Assembly (NCBI GenBank): GCA_900546005.1
Contig: URBJ01000009.1
Location: 1 to 42,302 of the forward strand
DNA length: 42,302 bases
From: an uncultured Alistipes sp.
GTDB lineage: Bacteria; Bacteroidota; Bacteroidia; Bacteroidales; Rikenellaceae
Direction: 5' to 3'
Positions within the stretch are counted from its first letter, which is position 1. Each line of letters starts with the position of its first letter. The notes under the pieces were generated by a model. The model had not been told where the DNA came from and did no database searches. It saw only the letters and a program-made list of their open reading frames with translations. The position numbers and the translations under genes were made by a program. Positions 32,086-41,563 of the stretch are shown here, one piece after another.

Positions 32086-35000
32086 CTATCCGTTCAGACG
32101 GCCGTGGCAATGTTTGTATTTCTTGCCGCTTCCGCAGGGGCAGGGATCGTTCCGCCCCACCTTCTTTTCGACATGAACCGGAGCCGGTTTGCTCTTTTCG
32201 CCCGAGCCGGCAGCTGCGGCAGCCTCCCGACGAGAGGTCTGTAATTTGGACAGATCGGTTTTCGGCCGTTCGGGAGCCTGTTGCTTGGTTACGTCCTGAT
32301 TTTCCCGTACCGGAACGAAGGCCTTGAACAACGTCGAGAGAATCTCCCGGTTACCGCGTTCGAGCATCTTGCTGAACAGGTTGTATGACTCGAACTTATA
32401 GATCAACAGCGGATCTTTCTGCTCGTACGATGCGTTGCGTACGCTCTGACGCAGATCGTCCATCTCGCGCAGATGCTCCTTCCAGTCCTCATCGATGATC
32501 AGCAGCATGGCCACCTTGCTGAAGTGTTTGAACACCTCTTTGCCTTCGCTTTCGTAAGCCTTTTTCAGATTGACCGGAACATTGAAGACCCGTTTGCCGT
32601 CCGATACCGGAACGTAGATGTTTTCATAACGGGAACTGTTCTGTTCGTAAACGTTTTTGATGACCGGATAGGTGATCGAGGCGATGGCGGACATACGGCG
32701 TACGTAGGCATCCTGAAAATCTTTGGCTAACATGCCTGTAAGTATTTCCCGCTTCTTTTTCGCATTTTCGAAAGCCTCTTCGTTGAACGAGGGTTGTACG
32801 GCTACCTGACGGATCAGTTCCAATTTGAAGGTTTCGTAATCATCTTCTCCGTATGCGTCGACGAAACTTTCGGCAAAGTCGGCCATGATGTTGTTCAGGT
32901 CCACTTCGATCCGTTCTCCGAACAGTGCGTGGCGGCGGCGCGTGTAGATCACCTCACGTTGGGCGTTCATTACGTCATCGTATTCGAGCAGGTGTTTACG
33001 GATACCGAAGTTGTTCTCTTCCACCTTGCGTTGGGCCCGCTCAATGGCTCGCGACATCATGCCGGCCTGTATCACTTCACCCTCCTTCAGACCCATGCGG
33101 TCCATCAATCCGGCGATACGCTCCGATCCGAACAGACGCATCAGGTTGTCTTCCAGAGAGACAAAGAATAACGATGATCCGGGGTCACCTTGACGTCCGG
33201 CACGACCTCTCAACTGACGGTCCACCCGGCGTGATTCGTGGCGTTCCGTACCAATAATCGCCAAACCTCCGGCTGCCTTCACCTCGTCCGTCAACTTGAT
33301 GTCGGTACCACGACCGGCCATATTGGTCGCGATGGTAACCTGTCCCTTGCGTCCGGCTTCGGCTACGATTTGAGCCTCGAGTTGGTGCTGTTTGGCGTTC
33401 AAAACGTTGTGCTTGATGCCTCGCAGTTTGAGCATTCGGCTCAGCAGTTCGGAGATCTCGACCGATGTCGTACCTACCAGTACGGGACGTCCGGCCTCGA
33501 CCATGCGAACGATCTCTTCGATAACGGCCGCATATTTTTCCCGTTTGGTTTTGTAGATCACATCATCCTTATCCTCGCGGATAACCGGTCGGTTGGTCGG
33601 GATGACGATTACGTCCAATTTGTAGATGTTCCAGAACTCGCTGGCCTCCGTCTCGGCTGTACCGGTCATTCCGGCCAGCTTGTGGTACATACGGAAGTAG
33701 TTCTGCAGGGTGACCGTAGCGAATGTCTGCGTGGCGGCTTCGACTTTCACCCGCTCCTTGGCCTCGATTGCCTGATGCAGACCGTCGGAGTAGCGTCGGC
33801 CCTCCATGATTCGGCCGGTTTGCTCGTCGACGATTTTCACCTTGTTGTCGATGACGACATACTCTACATCTTTCTCGAACATACTGTACGCCTTGAGCAA
33901 CTGGTTGACCGTATGGAGTCGTTCCGAACGAATCGCGTAGTCATTCAGTACCTCGTCTTTCTTGGCTGCCTTTTGTTCGGGTGTCATGTCGCTCTTTTCG
34001 ATATCGGCCATGATCGAGCCCATGTCGGGAAGAACGAAGAATTTATCTTCGTTAACGCTCTTCGACAAGATCTCCTGACCCTTGTCCTGCAACTCGACCG
34101 AATTCAGCTTTTCGTCGATGACGAAATAGAGATCGTCCACAATCTCCGGCATGCGTCGGTTGTTGTCCTGCATGTAGATGTTTTCGGTTTTCTGCATCAG
34201 GGCCTTGATCCCCTGTTCGCTGAGGAATTTGATCAGCGGTTTGTATTTCGGCAGACCTTTGTGTGCACGGTAGAGCAGTACGCCTCCCTCTTCGGTTTTT
34301 CCCTCAGCGATCAGCTTTTTCGCATCGGCTACGAGCTGCGACACCAAGTTACGCTGCAGGTTGAACAGATTCTCGACGTACCCGCGATACTGTTCGAACA
34401 TTTGGTCGTCGCCCTTCGGAACCGGACCCGAAATGATCAACGGCGTACGGGCATCGTCAATCAAGACCGAGTCGACCTCATCGACGATTGCATAGTGGTG
34501 TTTGCGTTGTACCAAATCGTCCGGAGAAAAGGCCATGTTGTCTCGCAGGTAGTCGAAGCCGAATTCGTTGTTGGTACCGAACGTAATATCGGCCATGTAG
34601 GCTTGGCGGCGCTCCTTCGAGTTGGGCTTGTGCTTGTCGATGCAGTCGACCGACAGCCCGTGGAATTCATACAACGGGCCCATCCATTCCGAGTCACGGC
34701 GAGCCAGATAATCGTTGACGGTCACCACGTGAACTCCTTTCCCGGCCAATGCATTGAGGAATACGGGAAGCGTAGCGACCAACGTTTTACCCTCACCGGT
34801 GGCCATCTCCGCGATGTTCCCTTTGTGGAGCACGACACCGCCGAAGAGCTGGCAGTCGTAGTGGACCATGTCCCATTTGATGGTATTTCCTCCGGCCACC
34901 CATGAGTTTTTGTAGATGGCTTTGTCGTCCTCGATCCGGACGAAATCTTTCGTGGCGGCGAGTTGGCGGTCGAAATCGGTGGCGGTTACCACAATCTCTT

Positions 35001-35385
35001 CGTTCTCCTTGAACCGGCGGGCCGTATCCTTGACGATGGCGAAGGCTTCGGGCAGAATCTCTTCGAGTTTCTCTTCGATCTTGCGGTCGATCTCCTCGGT
35101 CAGGTCATCGATCCGACGCGAAATGCTCTCCTTGTCGTTCAACGAAGTGTCCAAGTCCTCGAGTTGTGCTTTCAGTTCCTCGATCTGTTTCTCCTCGCCG
35201 CTGATGTACTCTGCGACGGAGTTTTTCAGGGCAAGGCTGCGCACACGGAGTTCGTCGTTGGTCAGCTGCCCGATGGAGGGGTATATGGCTTTGATTTTAT
35301 CTACGTAGGGTTGTATTAATTTGCGGTCTTTTTCACTTTTCGTTCCGAAAAACAGCTTGATCAAGCCGGATACTACATTACTCAT
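32086..35385 (-). CDS. secA: Preprotein translocase ATPase SecA
   Basis: A 1099-residue motor of the Sec export pathway that drives unfolded proteins through SecYEG. Motif I is [10 protein letters not shown], the DEAD-like box is [21 protein letters not shown], and later helicase motifs include [12 protein letters not shown] and [23 protein letters not shown]. The C-terminus has the zinc-binding SEC-C motif [16 protein letters not shown]. The length exceeds E. coli SecA (about 900) because of extra sequence in the first 250 residues (coiled, Glu/Lys-rich) and around 380-480. Such insertions are common in Bacteroidota SecA. A near-consensus TAAATTTA at 35427-35434 may be its -7 box. Confidence 0.98.
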   Translation of the reverse strand: MSNVVSGLIKLFFGTKSEKDRKLIQPYVDKIKAIYPSIGQLTNDELRVRSLALKNSVAEYISGEEKQIEELKAQLEDLDTSLNDKESISRRIDDLTEEIDRKIEEKLEEILPEAFAIVKDTARRFKENEEIVVTATDFDRQLAATKDFVRIEDDKAIYKNSWVAGGNTIKWDMVHYDCQLFGGVVLHKGNIAEMATGEGKTLVATLPVFLNALAGKGVHVVTVNDYLARRDSEWMGPLYEFHGLSVDCIDKHKPNSKERRQAYMADITFGTNNEFGFDYLRDNMAFSPDDLVQRKHHYAIVDEVDSVLIDDARTPLIISGPVPKGDDQMFEQYRGYVENLFNLQRNLVSQLVADAKKLIAEGKTEEGGVLLYRAHKGLPKYKPLIKFLSEQGIKALMQKTENIYMQDNNRRMPEIVDDLYFVIDEKLNSVELQDKGQEILSKSVNEDKFFVLPDMGSIMADIEKSDMTPEQKAAKKDEVLNDYAIRSERLHTVNQLLKAYSMFEKDVEYVVIDNKVKIVDEQTGRIMEGRRYSDGLHQAIEAKERVKVEAATQTFATVTLQNYFRMYHKLAGMTGTAETEASEFWNIYKLDVIVIPTNRPVIREDKDDVIYKTKREKYAAVIEEIVRMVEAGRPVLVGTTSVEISELLSRMLKLRGIKHNVLNAKQHQLEAQIVAEAGRKGQVTIATNMAGRGTDIKLTDEVKAAGGLAIIGTERHESRRVDRQLRGRAGRQGDPGSSLFFVSLEDNLMRLFGSERIAGLMDRMGLKEGEVIQAGMMSRAIERAQRKVEENNFGIRKHLLEYDDVMNAQREVIYTRRRHALFGERIEVDLNNIMADFAESFVDAYGEDDYETFKLELIRQVAVQPSFNEEAFENAKKKREILTGMLAKDFQDAYVRRMSAIASITYPVIKNVYEQNSSRYENIYVPVSDGKRVFNVPVNLKKAYESEGKEVFKHFSKVAMLLIIDEDWKEHLREMDDLRQSVRNASYEQKDPLLIYKFESYNLFSKMLERGNREILSTLFKAFVPVRENQDVTKQQAPERPKTDLSKLQTSRREAAAAAGSGEKSKPAPVHVEKKVGRNDPCPCGSGKKYKHCHGRLNG

Positions 35386-35441
35386 ATTTTTGATTCGTAT
35401 TAATTTTTATTCGTAAATAAATCGCGTAAATTTAGTGTTTT

Positions 35442-36716
35442 TTATCGAGAACACATGACCGATTTTCCGATATTACATTCGGTACATCGTTTTTTCTCGC
35501 AATATTCCTTTGAGAGTTGCAACAATCCCTGTGTGAAAAATGCATTTTCAGCAGCGATCCCCTTGTACTGCCAATTCCGGATGTAGGTGTTGTTTTCGGC
35601 GGGTATCTGTTCGAGCAGATCAATGGCCCGCTCCTTCATCTCTTCGGTTTGGGAGATCTTGCCGTAGGTAAAGATCATCGGAGCTACCAGATTGATGCAC
35701 ATGTTGCATATCATCATGTGGCCGAACCCTTTGACGCTGTACCGACTGCTCTGGCTCGGACGGTAGTGGGTCGTCCAATATTCAGAGGTCTGCACGTCGA
35801 GGATCTTCTGGACCTCTTCGTAGGATTTACATTCGATCAGTCGGGAAAATAAAAAATCCTTTGATGCCAACAGAGCCGCCAGCTCTACGATGCGGATGAT
35901 CGGGGTGTGGTTCGGATGGTGGCGCATCGTTTCCCATTCGTTTCGTCGCATCGGAAGGATGTCGAAACGTCTTTGGAGGTGCCGGAACTCCTGCTGCAAC
36001 CGATAAGTGTAGTCGTCCGGATACTCCGCATCGAGCAATCCGGCACCACCGAGCAACAGGGCCTCGACGGCCGGCAACGACTCCTTGATGCGACAGATTT
36101 GGACATACGAGACGGTCTGTGCTAGTTTCTCGTAGGGTTCGCGGTTGGAACCTGCACCCAGTGTCCGGAACAGCGTGATGTAAAATGCTTCATTCCAATT
36201 GTTCCCGCCCAATCGATACCGTTGGACGAAATCGTTGTACTTCCGTTCCAACCGTTCGATGGTAAGCCAAGTGAGCAGTGCGTGGCGTTTGACTTCGGGT
36301 AACTCGCCGAGGATCTTACCGCAACGATACGACCGACTTCCTTCGATCAAACGGTTGTATCGGTCGACCAACTCTTCCGGACAGGTTAGGGTCAGAGCGG
36401 GAACCACCGAGCCATCGGTCCGGCAAATCACCGCGTCGTCATCGAAAACGATGTTCAGTACGCAGTCATCGTATTTCGGGTCGATGTGGTGCAGATGTTT
36501 GCGCCAGTCCGAAGCGTGGTGATGTACGGCAGCCGGCCCACAGAAAGATTTTCCGTCCCGTTCGTATTGGACATTGACCAATTCCGCTCCCGAATCGAAA
36601 TTTTCGGTCCCGTGTCCGACGATCCGGATCGTTTCGGGCGACAGCGAAGTGTACAAGCGATTGCTCCATACGAAACGGAGAAACTCTTCGGCTTTTTCTA
36701 CGGGAACGGATGACAT
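35442..36716 (-). CDS. DUF2851-family protein with C-terminal cysteine cluster
   Basis: A 424-residue cytoplasmic protein of the DUF2851 family, common in Bacteroidota and of unknown function. Typical stretches are EFLRFVWSNRLY at the start, FCGPAAVHHHASDWRKHLHH, NGGNNWNEAFY-like GGNNWNEAFYITLFRTLG, and the late segment NTYIRNWQYKGIAAENAFFTQGLLQLS. The last 20 residues carry cysteines spaced CX4CX2CX7C, resembling the iron-sulfur loop of endonuclease III-like proteins (CX6CX2CX5C). The start at 36716 is preferred; the frame stays open for 28 more codons that would overlap the sufT-like gene. It lies 29 nt after that gene and may be cotranscribed with sufE and sufT. Confidence 0.82.
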   Translation of the reverse strand: MSSVPVEKAEEFLRFVWSNRLYTSLSPETIRIVGHGTENFDSGAELVNVQYERDGKSFCGPAAVHHHASDWRKHLHHIDPKYDDCVLNIVFDDDAVICRTDGSVVPALTLTCPEELVDRYNRLIEGSRSYRCGKILGELPEVKRHALLTWLTIERLERKYNDFVQRYRLGGNNWNEAFYITLFRTLGAGSNREPYEKLAQTVSYVQICRIKESLPAVEALLLGGAGLLDAEYPDDYTYRLQQEFRHLQRRFDILPMRRNEWETMRHHPNHTPIIRIVELAALLASKDFLFSRLIECKSYEEVQKILDVQTSEYWTTHYRPSQSSRYSVKGFGHMMICNMCINLVAPMIFTYGKISQTEEMKERAIDLLEQIPAENNTYIRNWQYKGIAAENAFFTQGLLQLSKEYCEKKRCTECNIGKSVMCSR

Positions 36717-36745
36717 GGTACGAGCGATGGTTTCGGTAAGCGTGT

Positions 36746-37069
36746 TTACAGCAGCCCCAGATCGAGCAGTGTCTCTTCCGACATCATGCTCTTGTCCCAA
36801 GGTGGATCGAAAGTCAGAATGACGTTTACCGATGTGACCCCTTTTACCTTGCCGACCATGTCGTTGACCTGTTCGAGCAGTTGATCGGCCATCGGACAGT
36901 TCGGTGCGGTGAGCGTCATTCGGATGTTGGCCGTTCCGTCCGGTTCCACATCGATCTCGTAGACCAGTCCCAGATCATATATGTTGACGGGAATCTCCGG
37001 GTCGTATATGTTTTTTAGCGTCAGGACAATGTCCTGCTCAATGCGCATGATCTCCTGCGGTGTTGTCAT
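36746..37069 (-). CDS. sufT: SufT/MIP18-like (DUF59) iron-sulfur assembly protein
   Basis: A 107-residue small protein of the DUF59/MIP18 type. It has IVLTLKNIYDPEIPVNIYDLGLVYEI near the start, the TAPNCPMADQLL segment with the conserved cysteine, and TFDPPWDKSMMSEE at the end. These proteins help load or mature Fe-S clusters (SufT, and CIA2 in eukaryotes). The PaaD branch of the same family is an alternative, but the sufE neighbour favours Fe-S assembly. Its ATG overlaps the sufE stop by 4 nt (ATGA), so translation is coupled. Confidence 0.88.
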   Translation of the reverse strand: MTTPQEIMRIEQDIVLTLKNIYDPEIPVNIYDLGLVYEIDVEPDGTANIRMTLTAPNCPMADQLLEQVNDMVGKVKGVTSVNVILTFDPPWDKSMMSEETLLDLGLL

Positions 37070-37491
37070 AGTGTTTTGCTTTTGTATGCGAGGGCATACA
37101 GTTTCATCTGTTTGATCATGGCCAACAGTCCGTTGGCGCGGGTGGGCGAGAGGTTCTCCTTGAGCCCTATGCGGTCGATGAAATAGAGGTCGGCATTGAT
37201 GATCTCGTCGGGTGTACGATGGTTCATGACCCGGATCAACAGCGCGATGATCCCTTTGGTGATGATGGCATCGCTGTCGGCCGAAAAGAGAATTTTCCCT
37301 TCGTCGTCCAATCGGGCGTCGATCCATACTCGGGACTGACACCCTTTGATCAGATACTCTTCTGTTCTGTGTTTTTCGTCGATGGCAGGAAGTTCACGGC
37401 TCAGTTCGATCAGGTACTCGTACTTGTCGAGCCACTCGTCGAACACCTCGAACTCTGCGATGATTTCATCCTGCACTTCGTTGATGGTCAT
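37066..37491 (-). CDS. sufE: Cysteine desulfurase sulfur acceptor SufE
   Basis: A 141-residue SufE-type protein. The conserved sulfur-accepting cysteine is C51 in YLIKGCQSRVW, the position and context of SufE in other bacteria. A later stretch IDRIGLKENLSPTRANGLLAMI is also typical. It takes persulfide sulfur from SufS and passes it to the SufBCD scaffold. SufS and SufBCD are not in the window. It precedes the sufT-like gene with ATGA overlap. I found no clear -7 box in the 69-nt gap upstream. Confidence 0.95.
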   Translation of the reverse strand: MTINEVQDEIIAEFEVFDEWLDKYEYLIELSRELPAIDEKHRTEEYLIKGCQSRVWIDARLDDEGKILFSADSDAIITKGIIALLIRVMNHRTPDEIINADLYFIDRIGLKENLSPTRANGLLAMIKQMKLYALAYKSKTL

Positions 37492-37560
37492 ACTATATAC
37501 TAGTTTTTATCTTTCTTTATTCGTTTTGTGTATCATAATATAACTCCGTCGAGCCGCGAT

Positions 37561-39225
37561 TTATTGTGCCGTCGGGCCGACTACTTCGTCGAGTACCTCA
37601 CCGGTTGCCGCATCGGGCAGGGGAATCTGCAAAATCCGAGCTAATGTGGGAACGACAGCCGTGGGGTTCACGTTCCGTTCGACTTTGCCAGAGGGGATTC
37701 CACCTCCCATAAAGATTAGCGGAACATGTGTGTCGTAGGTGAAGAGCGAGCCGGAGAGCGAGACCGTATTCGGACGCTCCTCGATCCAGCCGGGCATCAG
37801 ATTGATCGTGACGTCACCCGAACGTTTGGGGTAGAAACTGTTCTGCATCTTTTCGCCGTAACCTTTGCCGAAGTATCCGCTTTGCATGTCGGAGGCGGTG
37901 AGCGCTCCGGAGACTCCCCTGAATTGCAGGGCGAACGTTGCGGCCCGGGACTGTACCTCCTCCAGATCGAATCCGTACTTGTAGATCATCTCCCGATTCA
38001 GGTAGATTTGACGTTCGGAGTAGCCGAGAATCCAGTTTGCCGGCTCGTATTGGGCGCTCAGGAAACCGTTCAGGATCATTTTGAACTGGCCGGTGTTGAA
38101 TCGTCCTCCGGGTGTACGGCTGTTCTCTTTGTAGACGTTGCTGCTCCCGTGGTCGGACGAGAGCACGACGATGAACTCTTCGGGTTTGTAACGCGCCTGA
38201 AGCATGCCGAGCAGATCGCCCAGTTCCCAGTCGAGTTTGTAGTACATGTCTTCCAATTCGACGGATCGGGGACCGAAATATTCACAAATCAGTCGGGGGG
38301 TGTCGTAACAGATTGTCAACAGGTCGGTCCGGCCGTCTTCGCCGAGCTTCTCCTTGAGGATGACCTCTTTGGCGAAATCCGTTATCAGCGTGTTGCCGTA
38401 TGGGGTGTAGAACAACGGCTCGAACCCTTCTGTGTTCTCGTTTTCCTGTGCGGTACGATCTTTTTTCTTGAAGATGCTGAATATGTTCCGGAAAAAGAGT
38501 TTGGTTTTCGAGGGTTGTGCCGCAAAACTCAGCAGGGTCGTGTCGCGGTTTTTGTAGACTGCGTAGGCTCGTTCCGGAGTCCAGTCGCGTTCGAGCAGGG
38601 CATCGGAGTAGTTCGTTGCGTTGTATTGCCGAACCCAATCGGGGAAAGAGCTGAAATAGTAGCTGCTCGATACCCAGTCTCCCAGAACGGGGTCGACCCA
38701 GAAGGCCTGACCGGTCGAGCCGCCGCATACGATTGCCGAATAGGGATCCCATGCAACAGCGATCACTTTGGCGAGTGAGTCTGATTCATGCAACCGGTCT
38801 CCCAGCGTTGATGCGACCAGATTGATCGGAGAGTATCCGTTTTGTCCCGCCTCGCATTCCAGTCCTCTTGCCTCGGCGTCGGCAATCAGATTGACGCTGT
38901 CGCTGGTGGTGTAGTTGTACCAGCTGGGGGCGATGATGCCGTGTCCTGCCGGTTCTGTTCCCGTAGTGAGGGTGGCCAGTCCTGCGACGGTGTTGGTCCC
39001 CATGTAGTTGTAGCGTGCATTCGTGAAATTCGCACCGCTGTCCACAAGGAACCGAAAGCCTTTCTCGGAAAAATTGTCGCGGAAGCGCTCCAAGTAGTCG
39101 TAGCGCATCTGGCTGACAACGATCTGTACGATCAGTTTAGGTGCGGTTGTCGCCGGTTGTGCGACAGCAGCGGTATGTAGAACCGACAGCAAAAGAGCTG
39201 TGAAAATAGCCTGTTTCGATTTCAT
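37561..39225 (-). CDS. PafA-like alkaline phosphatase-family protein with lost active-site residues
   Basis: A 554-residue periplasmic protein with a signal peptide (cleavage near AVAQ, residue 23). The fold is that of PafA-type phosphatases: IVVSQMRYDYLERF, YMGTNTVAGLATLTTG, PAGHGIIAPSWY, YFGPRSVELED, VLSSDHGSS and YDTHVPLIFMGGG. Against my memory of Elizabethkingia PafA the nucleophile Thr79, Asp352/His353 (here D358/H359) and His486 (here H500) are kept. The zinc ligands Asp38, Asp305 and His309 appear replaced by Ser38, Arg311 and Glu315. The specificity residues Asn100, Lys162 and Arg164 also appear lost (Pro, Asp160, Tyr162). It is therefore probably not a normal phosphomonoesterase, and may be a pseudoenzyme. 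It has its own -7 box upstream. Confidence 0.85.
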   Translation of the reverse strand: MKSKQAIFTALLLSVLHTAAVAQPATTAPKLIVQIVVSQMRYDYLERFRDNFSEKGFRFLVDSGANFTNARYNYMGTNTVAGLATLTTGTEPAGHGIIAPSWYNYTTSDSVNLIADAEARGLECEAGQNGYSPINLVASTLGDRLHESDSLAKVIAVAWDPYSAIVCGGSTGQAFWVDPVLGDWVSSSYYFSSFPDWVRQYNATNYSDALLERDWTPERAYAVYKNRDTTLLSFAAQPSKTKLFFRNIFSIFKKKDRTAQENENTEGFEPLFYTPYGNTLITDFAKEVILKEKLGEDGRTDLLTICYDTPRLICEYFGPRSVELEDMYYKLDWELGDLLGMLQARYKPEEFIVVLSSDHGSSNVYKENSRTPGGRFNTGQFKMILNGFLSAQYEPANWILGYSERQIYLNREMIYKYGFDLEEVQSRAATFALQFRGVSGALTASDMQSGYFGKGYGEKMQNSFYPKRSGDVTINLMPGWIEERPNTVSLSGSLFTYDTHVPLIFMGGGIPSGKVERNVNPTAVVPTLARILQIPLPDAATGEVLDEVVGPTAQ

Positions 39226-39247
39226 CTCTGCGGAACAAATGATTGAA

Positions 39248-39281
39248 CGGACAAAATTATAAAAAAAATTATATCTGTCCG
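39248..39281 (-). promoter_or_regulatory. -7 box and flanking inverted repeat of the PafA-like gene
   Basis: On the minus strand TAATTTTG (39259-39252) fits TAnnTTTG and lies 27 nt before the start at 39225. CGGACA (39248-39253) and TGTCCG (39276-39281) form an inverted repeat 22 nt apart that brackets and partly overlaps this box. That arrangement would suit an operator. Confidence 0.5.
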
Positions 39282-39297
39282 GATTCCTGCCTACTAT

Positions 39298-39663
39298 TTA
39301 TTCGGTCGTACGGTCGGAAGAGGAGGCTTCGTCTCTTTGTTGCCGCTCGATTCGGCGTATCGTTTTGCGTATCATGTATCGTTTGCGCAGGTGGTAGGCA
39401 AAGAAAATCCACATCGGGATCATTAGGATCACGGCAAGGATCATCGAATAGATGCTGAATACGTATACGATCAGTTGGACGATCGCCACACTGAATGACA
39501 ATCCGAGTGCCGAAAGGATCGCCCCGACCTTGTATCCGGTTTTGAACGGAGTCTTGCAGGTGCTGCACCGGAATATACCTTCGAGCCCCAAGATCCAAAA
39601 CCAAGGAATCCGGACTTCGTTGCCGCACCGCGGACATTTGATGATTCGGGACGAGTGGCTCAT
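39298..39663 (-). CDS. Zinc-ribbon, two-pass membrane protein
   Basis: A 121-residue protein of unknown function. The N-terminus holds a zinc ribbon with cysteine pairs C10/C13 (CPRC) and C33/C36 (CSTC). Two hydrophobic segments follow at about 46-66 and 70-92, then a basic tail (RKRYMIRKTIRRIERQQR) ending in a short acidic/serine end. The ribbon and tail would both be cytoplasmic. It overlaps the stop of the upstream GSCFA gene by 4 nt (ATGA), so the two are coupled. I recognise no named family. Confidence 0.8.
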   Translation of the reverse strand: MSHSSRIIKCPRCGNEVRIPWFWILGLEGIFRCSTCKTPFKTGYKVGAILSALGLSFSVAIVQLIVYVFSIYSMILAVILMIPMWIFFAYHLRKRYMIRKTIRRIERQQRDEASSSDRTTE

Positions 39664-40625
39664 GATTCAAAAAAGTCTATCTCAGGGGTGAAATCCAGAT
39701 CGGGGTATTCCTGCATAAGGCGGCGTGTTTCATCGGCATAGCGTTGTCGGAACCGCTCGTGAGCCGGAGAGTCGGGGTTGAACGGACGGTGTTCCATGGC
39801 CCGGTGGACGGCTTCGATGCGTTTGAACAACGAGCGGGCCTCGTGGCTGATGTGGCTCTCCTGAAACTGCTCCCAGATATAATCTACGGCCAACTCCGAC
39901 GGATGAACCATGTCCTTGTCGTAGAAACGGTAGTCCCGCAGGTCGTCGTTGACGATTTCGAACGATGGGAAATATTCGTTGTTCGGGAAACGCTCGACGA
40001 TCCGGTGTACGGCGTCGAGCAGTATGGCCTTGCTCCATGCGTTGTCGATCAGGCCGTCTCCGATGTGTCGGACCGGACTAACGCTCCACAGGATCCGTTT
40101 GTTGCGGAGACACCCTTCAGCCAGTAGCGCAAACTGTTCGACGATCGTTTCTGCCGAAAGCCTCTCCCGAATGAAGTGTGCTGCGGGTTGCTTGTGGCAG
40201 TTGCATACGATTTTTCCGTCGGATTTCAATCGGTAGATCCAAGCTGTCCCCAACGTAAGGATCAGAAAGTCGGCCGATTGAAGAGCTCGGGCGCCGGTTT
40301 CGGTAGCCCGATTGATGCGGTCGAGTGTCTTTTGCCGGTCGGTCGACGAGAAAGCGGAGTGGTGGTCGAAGTTGAACCATAGGCCGTTGTCGCAAGACAG
40401 GTCCTCGGTTCGGTAGAGCTCTCCGGAGGCATATCGCTCTAGCGTATAAAAGATGGAGGCCGGATTGAACAGAATACCCGAGGGATTGACCGTTACGGGC
40501 AGCTTGTATCGGGTCATGCGGGCTCCGATGTTTTCGGTGAAGCACGAACCGAGCAACAGCCCTCTATCCGAGTAGCCGATCGGGTGCTGAGACGGAGGTA
40601 TCTGTATGGACGTTCTGAACTGCAT
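39660..40625 (-). CDS. GSCFA-domain protein
   Basis: A 321-residue protein named for its motif GSCFTEN near residue 26, which resembles the nucleophile region of GDSL/SGNH-type hydrolases. Further typical segments are NPSGILFNPASI, FNFDHHSAFS, LTLGTAWIYR, CHKQPAAHF, WSVSPVRHIGDG and FPSFEIVNDDLRDYRFYDKDMVHPS. The family is common in Bacteroidota and presumably hydrolytic, but the substrate is unknown. The start at 40625 is chosen because the frame's 16 upstream codons lie between it and the promoter -7 box at 40644-40651. The zinc-ribbon gene is coupled downstream. Confidence 0.87.
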   Translation of the reverse strand: MQFRTSIQIPPSQHPIGYSDRGLLLGSCFTENIGARMTRYKLPVTVNPSGILFNPASIFYTLERYASGELYRTEDLSCDNGLWFNFDHHSAFSSTDRQKTLDRINRATETGARALQSADFLILTLGTAWIYRLKSDGKIVCNCHKQPAAHFIRERLSAETIVEQFALLAEGCLRNKRILWSVSPVRHIGDGLIDNAWSKAILLDAVHRIVERFPNNEYFPSFEIVNDDLRDYRFYDKDMVHPSELAVDYIWEQFQESHISHEARSLFKRIEAVHRAMEHRPFNPDSPAHERFRQRYADETRRLMQEYPDLDFTPEIDFFES

Positions 40626-40643
40626 ATTCCGATTAAAGCGATA

Positions 40644-40651
40644 CAAAGATA
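40644..40651 (-). promoter_or_regulatory. -7 box of the GSCFA gene
   Basis: On the minus strand TATCTTTG fits TAnnTTTG and lies 18 nt before the start at 40625. It supports that start over one at 40673. A -33 box is not seen. Confidence 0.6.
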
Positions 40652-40705
40652 GGAAAATGAGTGGAAAAAACACATTTTCGACAAAGACAATCCGGATGGA
40701 TTTTA

Positions 40706-40713
40706 TACTTTTG
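40706..40713 (+). promoter_or_regulatory. -7 box of ispE
   Basis: TACTTTTG fits TAnnTTTG and lies 22 nt before the ATG at 40736. It argues against the in-frame ATG at 40661, which would lie upstream of transcription. No -33 box is seen. Confidence 0.6.
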
Positions 40714-40735
40714 TCGACAAACTTATCGGTGCGCT

Positions 40736-41563
40736 ATGTTGTTATTTCCGAATTGTAAGATAAATCTCGGCCTTCGGATCGTTTCGAAACGGACGGACGG
40801 ATACCACGATATCGAAACGGTGATGTATCCCGTCGAAAATCTGTGTGATGCATTGGAGATTCTTCGCTACGATTGTGAAGATATTGAATTTTCCGTGTCG
40901 GGAATACGGATCGACGGAGCCGTAGAGAAGAATATATGCCTGAAGGCCTATCGCGTGGTCCAGAGGGAGTATCCTCAGGTCAGAGGCGTGTATATGCATC
41001 TGCACAAAGCGATTCCGATGGGGGCAGGATTGGGCGGCGGTTCTTCCGATGCAGCGTATGTCATTCGGGAGCTGTCCGATCTGTTCGGTCTGGGAATAGA
41101 CCAGTCTCAGATGGAACGCATGGCGGCCGAAGTGGGGAGTGACGTGCCTTTCTTCGTCGCGAACCGGCCCGCTTTGGCTACGGGAAGGGGCGAGAGACTC
41201 GAACCCGTCGATCGACTGCTCGCTGGTTGGCAACTGGTGTTGGTCAAACCCCCGATTTCGGTCGGTACGGCCGAAGCCTATGCTGGGGTGACTCCCCGTC
41301 GGTCGGAGAGGTTGTTGACCGATATCCTGTATCGTACCCCGATCGAACAGTGGCGGGAGTGTGTGGTGAATGACTTCGAACCGTCGGTCTTTGCCCGTTA
41401 TCCGATCATCGCCCGGATCAAATCCGATTTGTATCGTCTGGGAGCCGTTTATGCCTCGATGTCCGGATCGGGATCCACCGTATTCGGTATCTTCGATCGC
41501 ACGAAAAACGTCGATCTCTCTTGTTTTCAAGATATGTTTGTTCACCACGAGGTGCTCGAGTAG
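40736..41563 (+). CDS. ispE: 4-diphosphocytidyl-2-C-methyl-D-erythritol kinase
   Basis: A 275-residue GHMP kinase of the non-mevalonate isoprenoid pathway that phosphorylates CDP-methylerythritol. The N-terminal CKINLGLRIVSKRTDGYHDIETV (residues 7-29) is diagnostic, with the conserved Lys8. The ATP loop PMGAGLGGGSSDAA is at 94-107 and the C-terminal SMSGSGSTVFGIF motif is present. Length is normal. It diverges from the GSCFA gene and stands alone. The last residues beyond the GHMP core are short. The product feeds synthesis of undecaprenyl phosphate and quinones. Confidence 0.96.
   Translation: MLLFPNCKINLGLRIVSKRTDGYHDIETVMYPVENLCDALEILRYDCEDIEFSVSGIRIDGAVEKNICLKAYRVVQREYPQVRGVYMHLHKAIPMGAGLGGGSSDAAYVIRELSDLFGLGIDQSQMERMAAEVGSDVPFFVANRPALATGRGERLEPVDRLLAGWQLVLVKPPISVGTAEAYAGVTPRRSERLLTDILYRTPIEQWRECVVNDFEPSVFARYPIIARIKSDLYRLGAVYASMSGSGSTVFGIFDRTKNVDLSCFQDMFVHHEVLE

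Noticed and set aside
33238..34905. 555-codon open frame on the plus strand opposite secA
   Set aside because: It is the antisense shadow of a conserved gene; its Val/Asp/Phe-rich sequence reflects the codon bias of secA and shows no recognisable motif.
36717..36800. 28-codon N-terminal extension of the DUF2851 protein
   Set aside because: It would overlap the sufT-like gene, and its residues do not fit the family start; ATG at 36716 gives the usual N-terminus.
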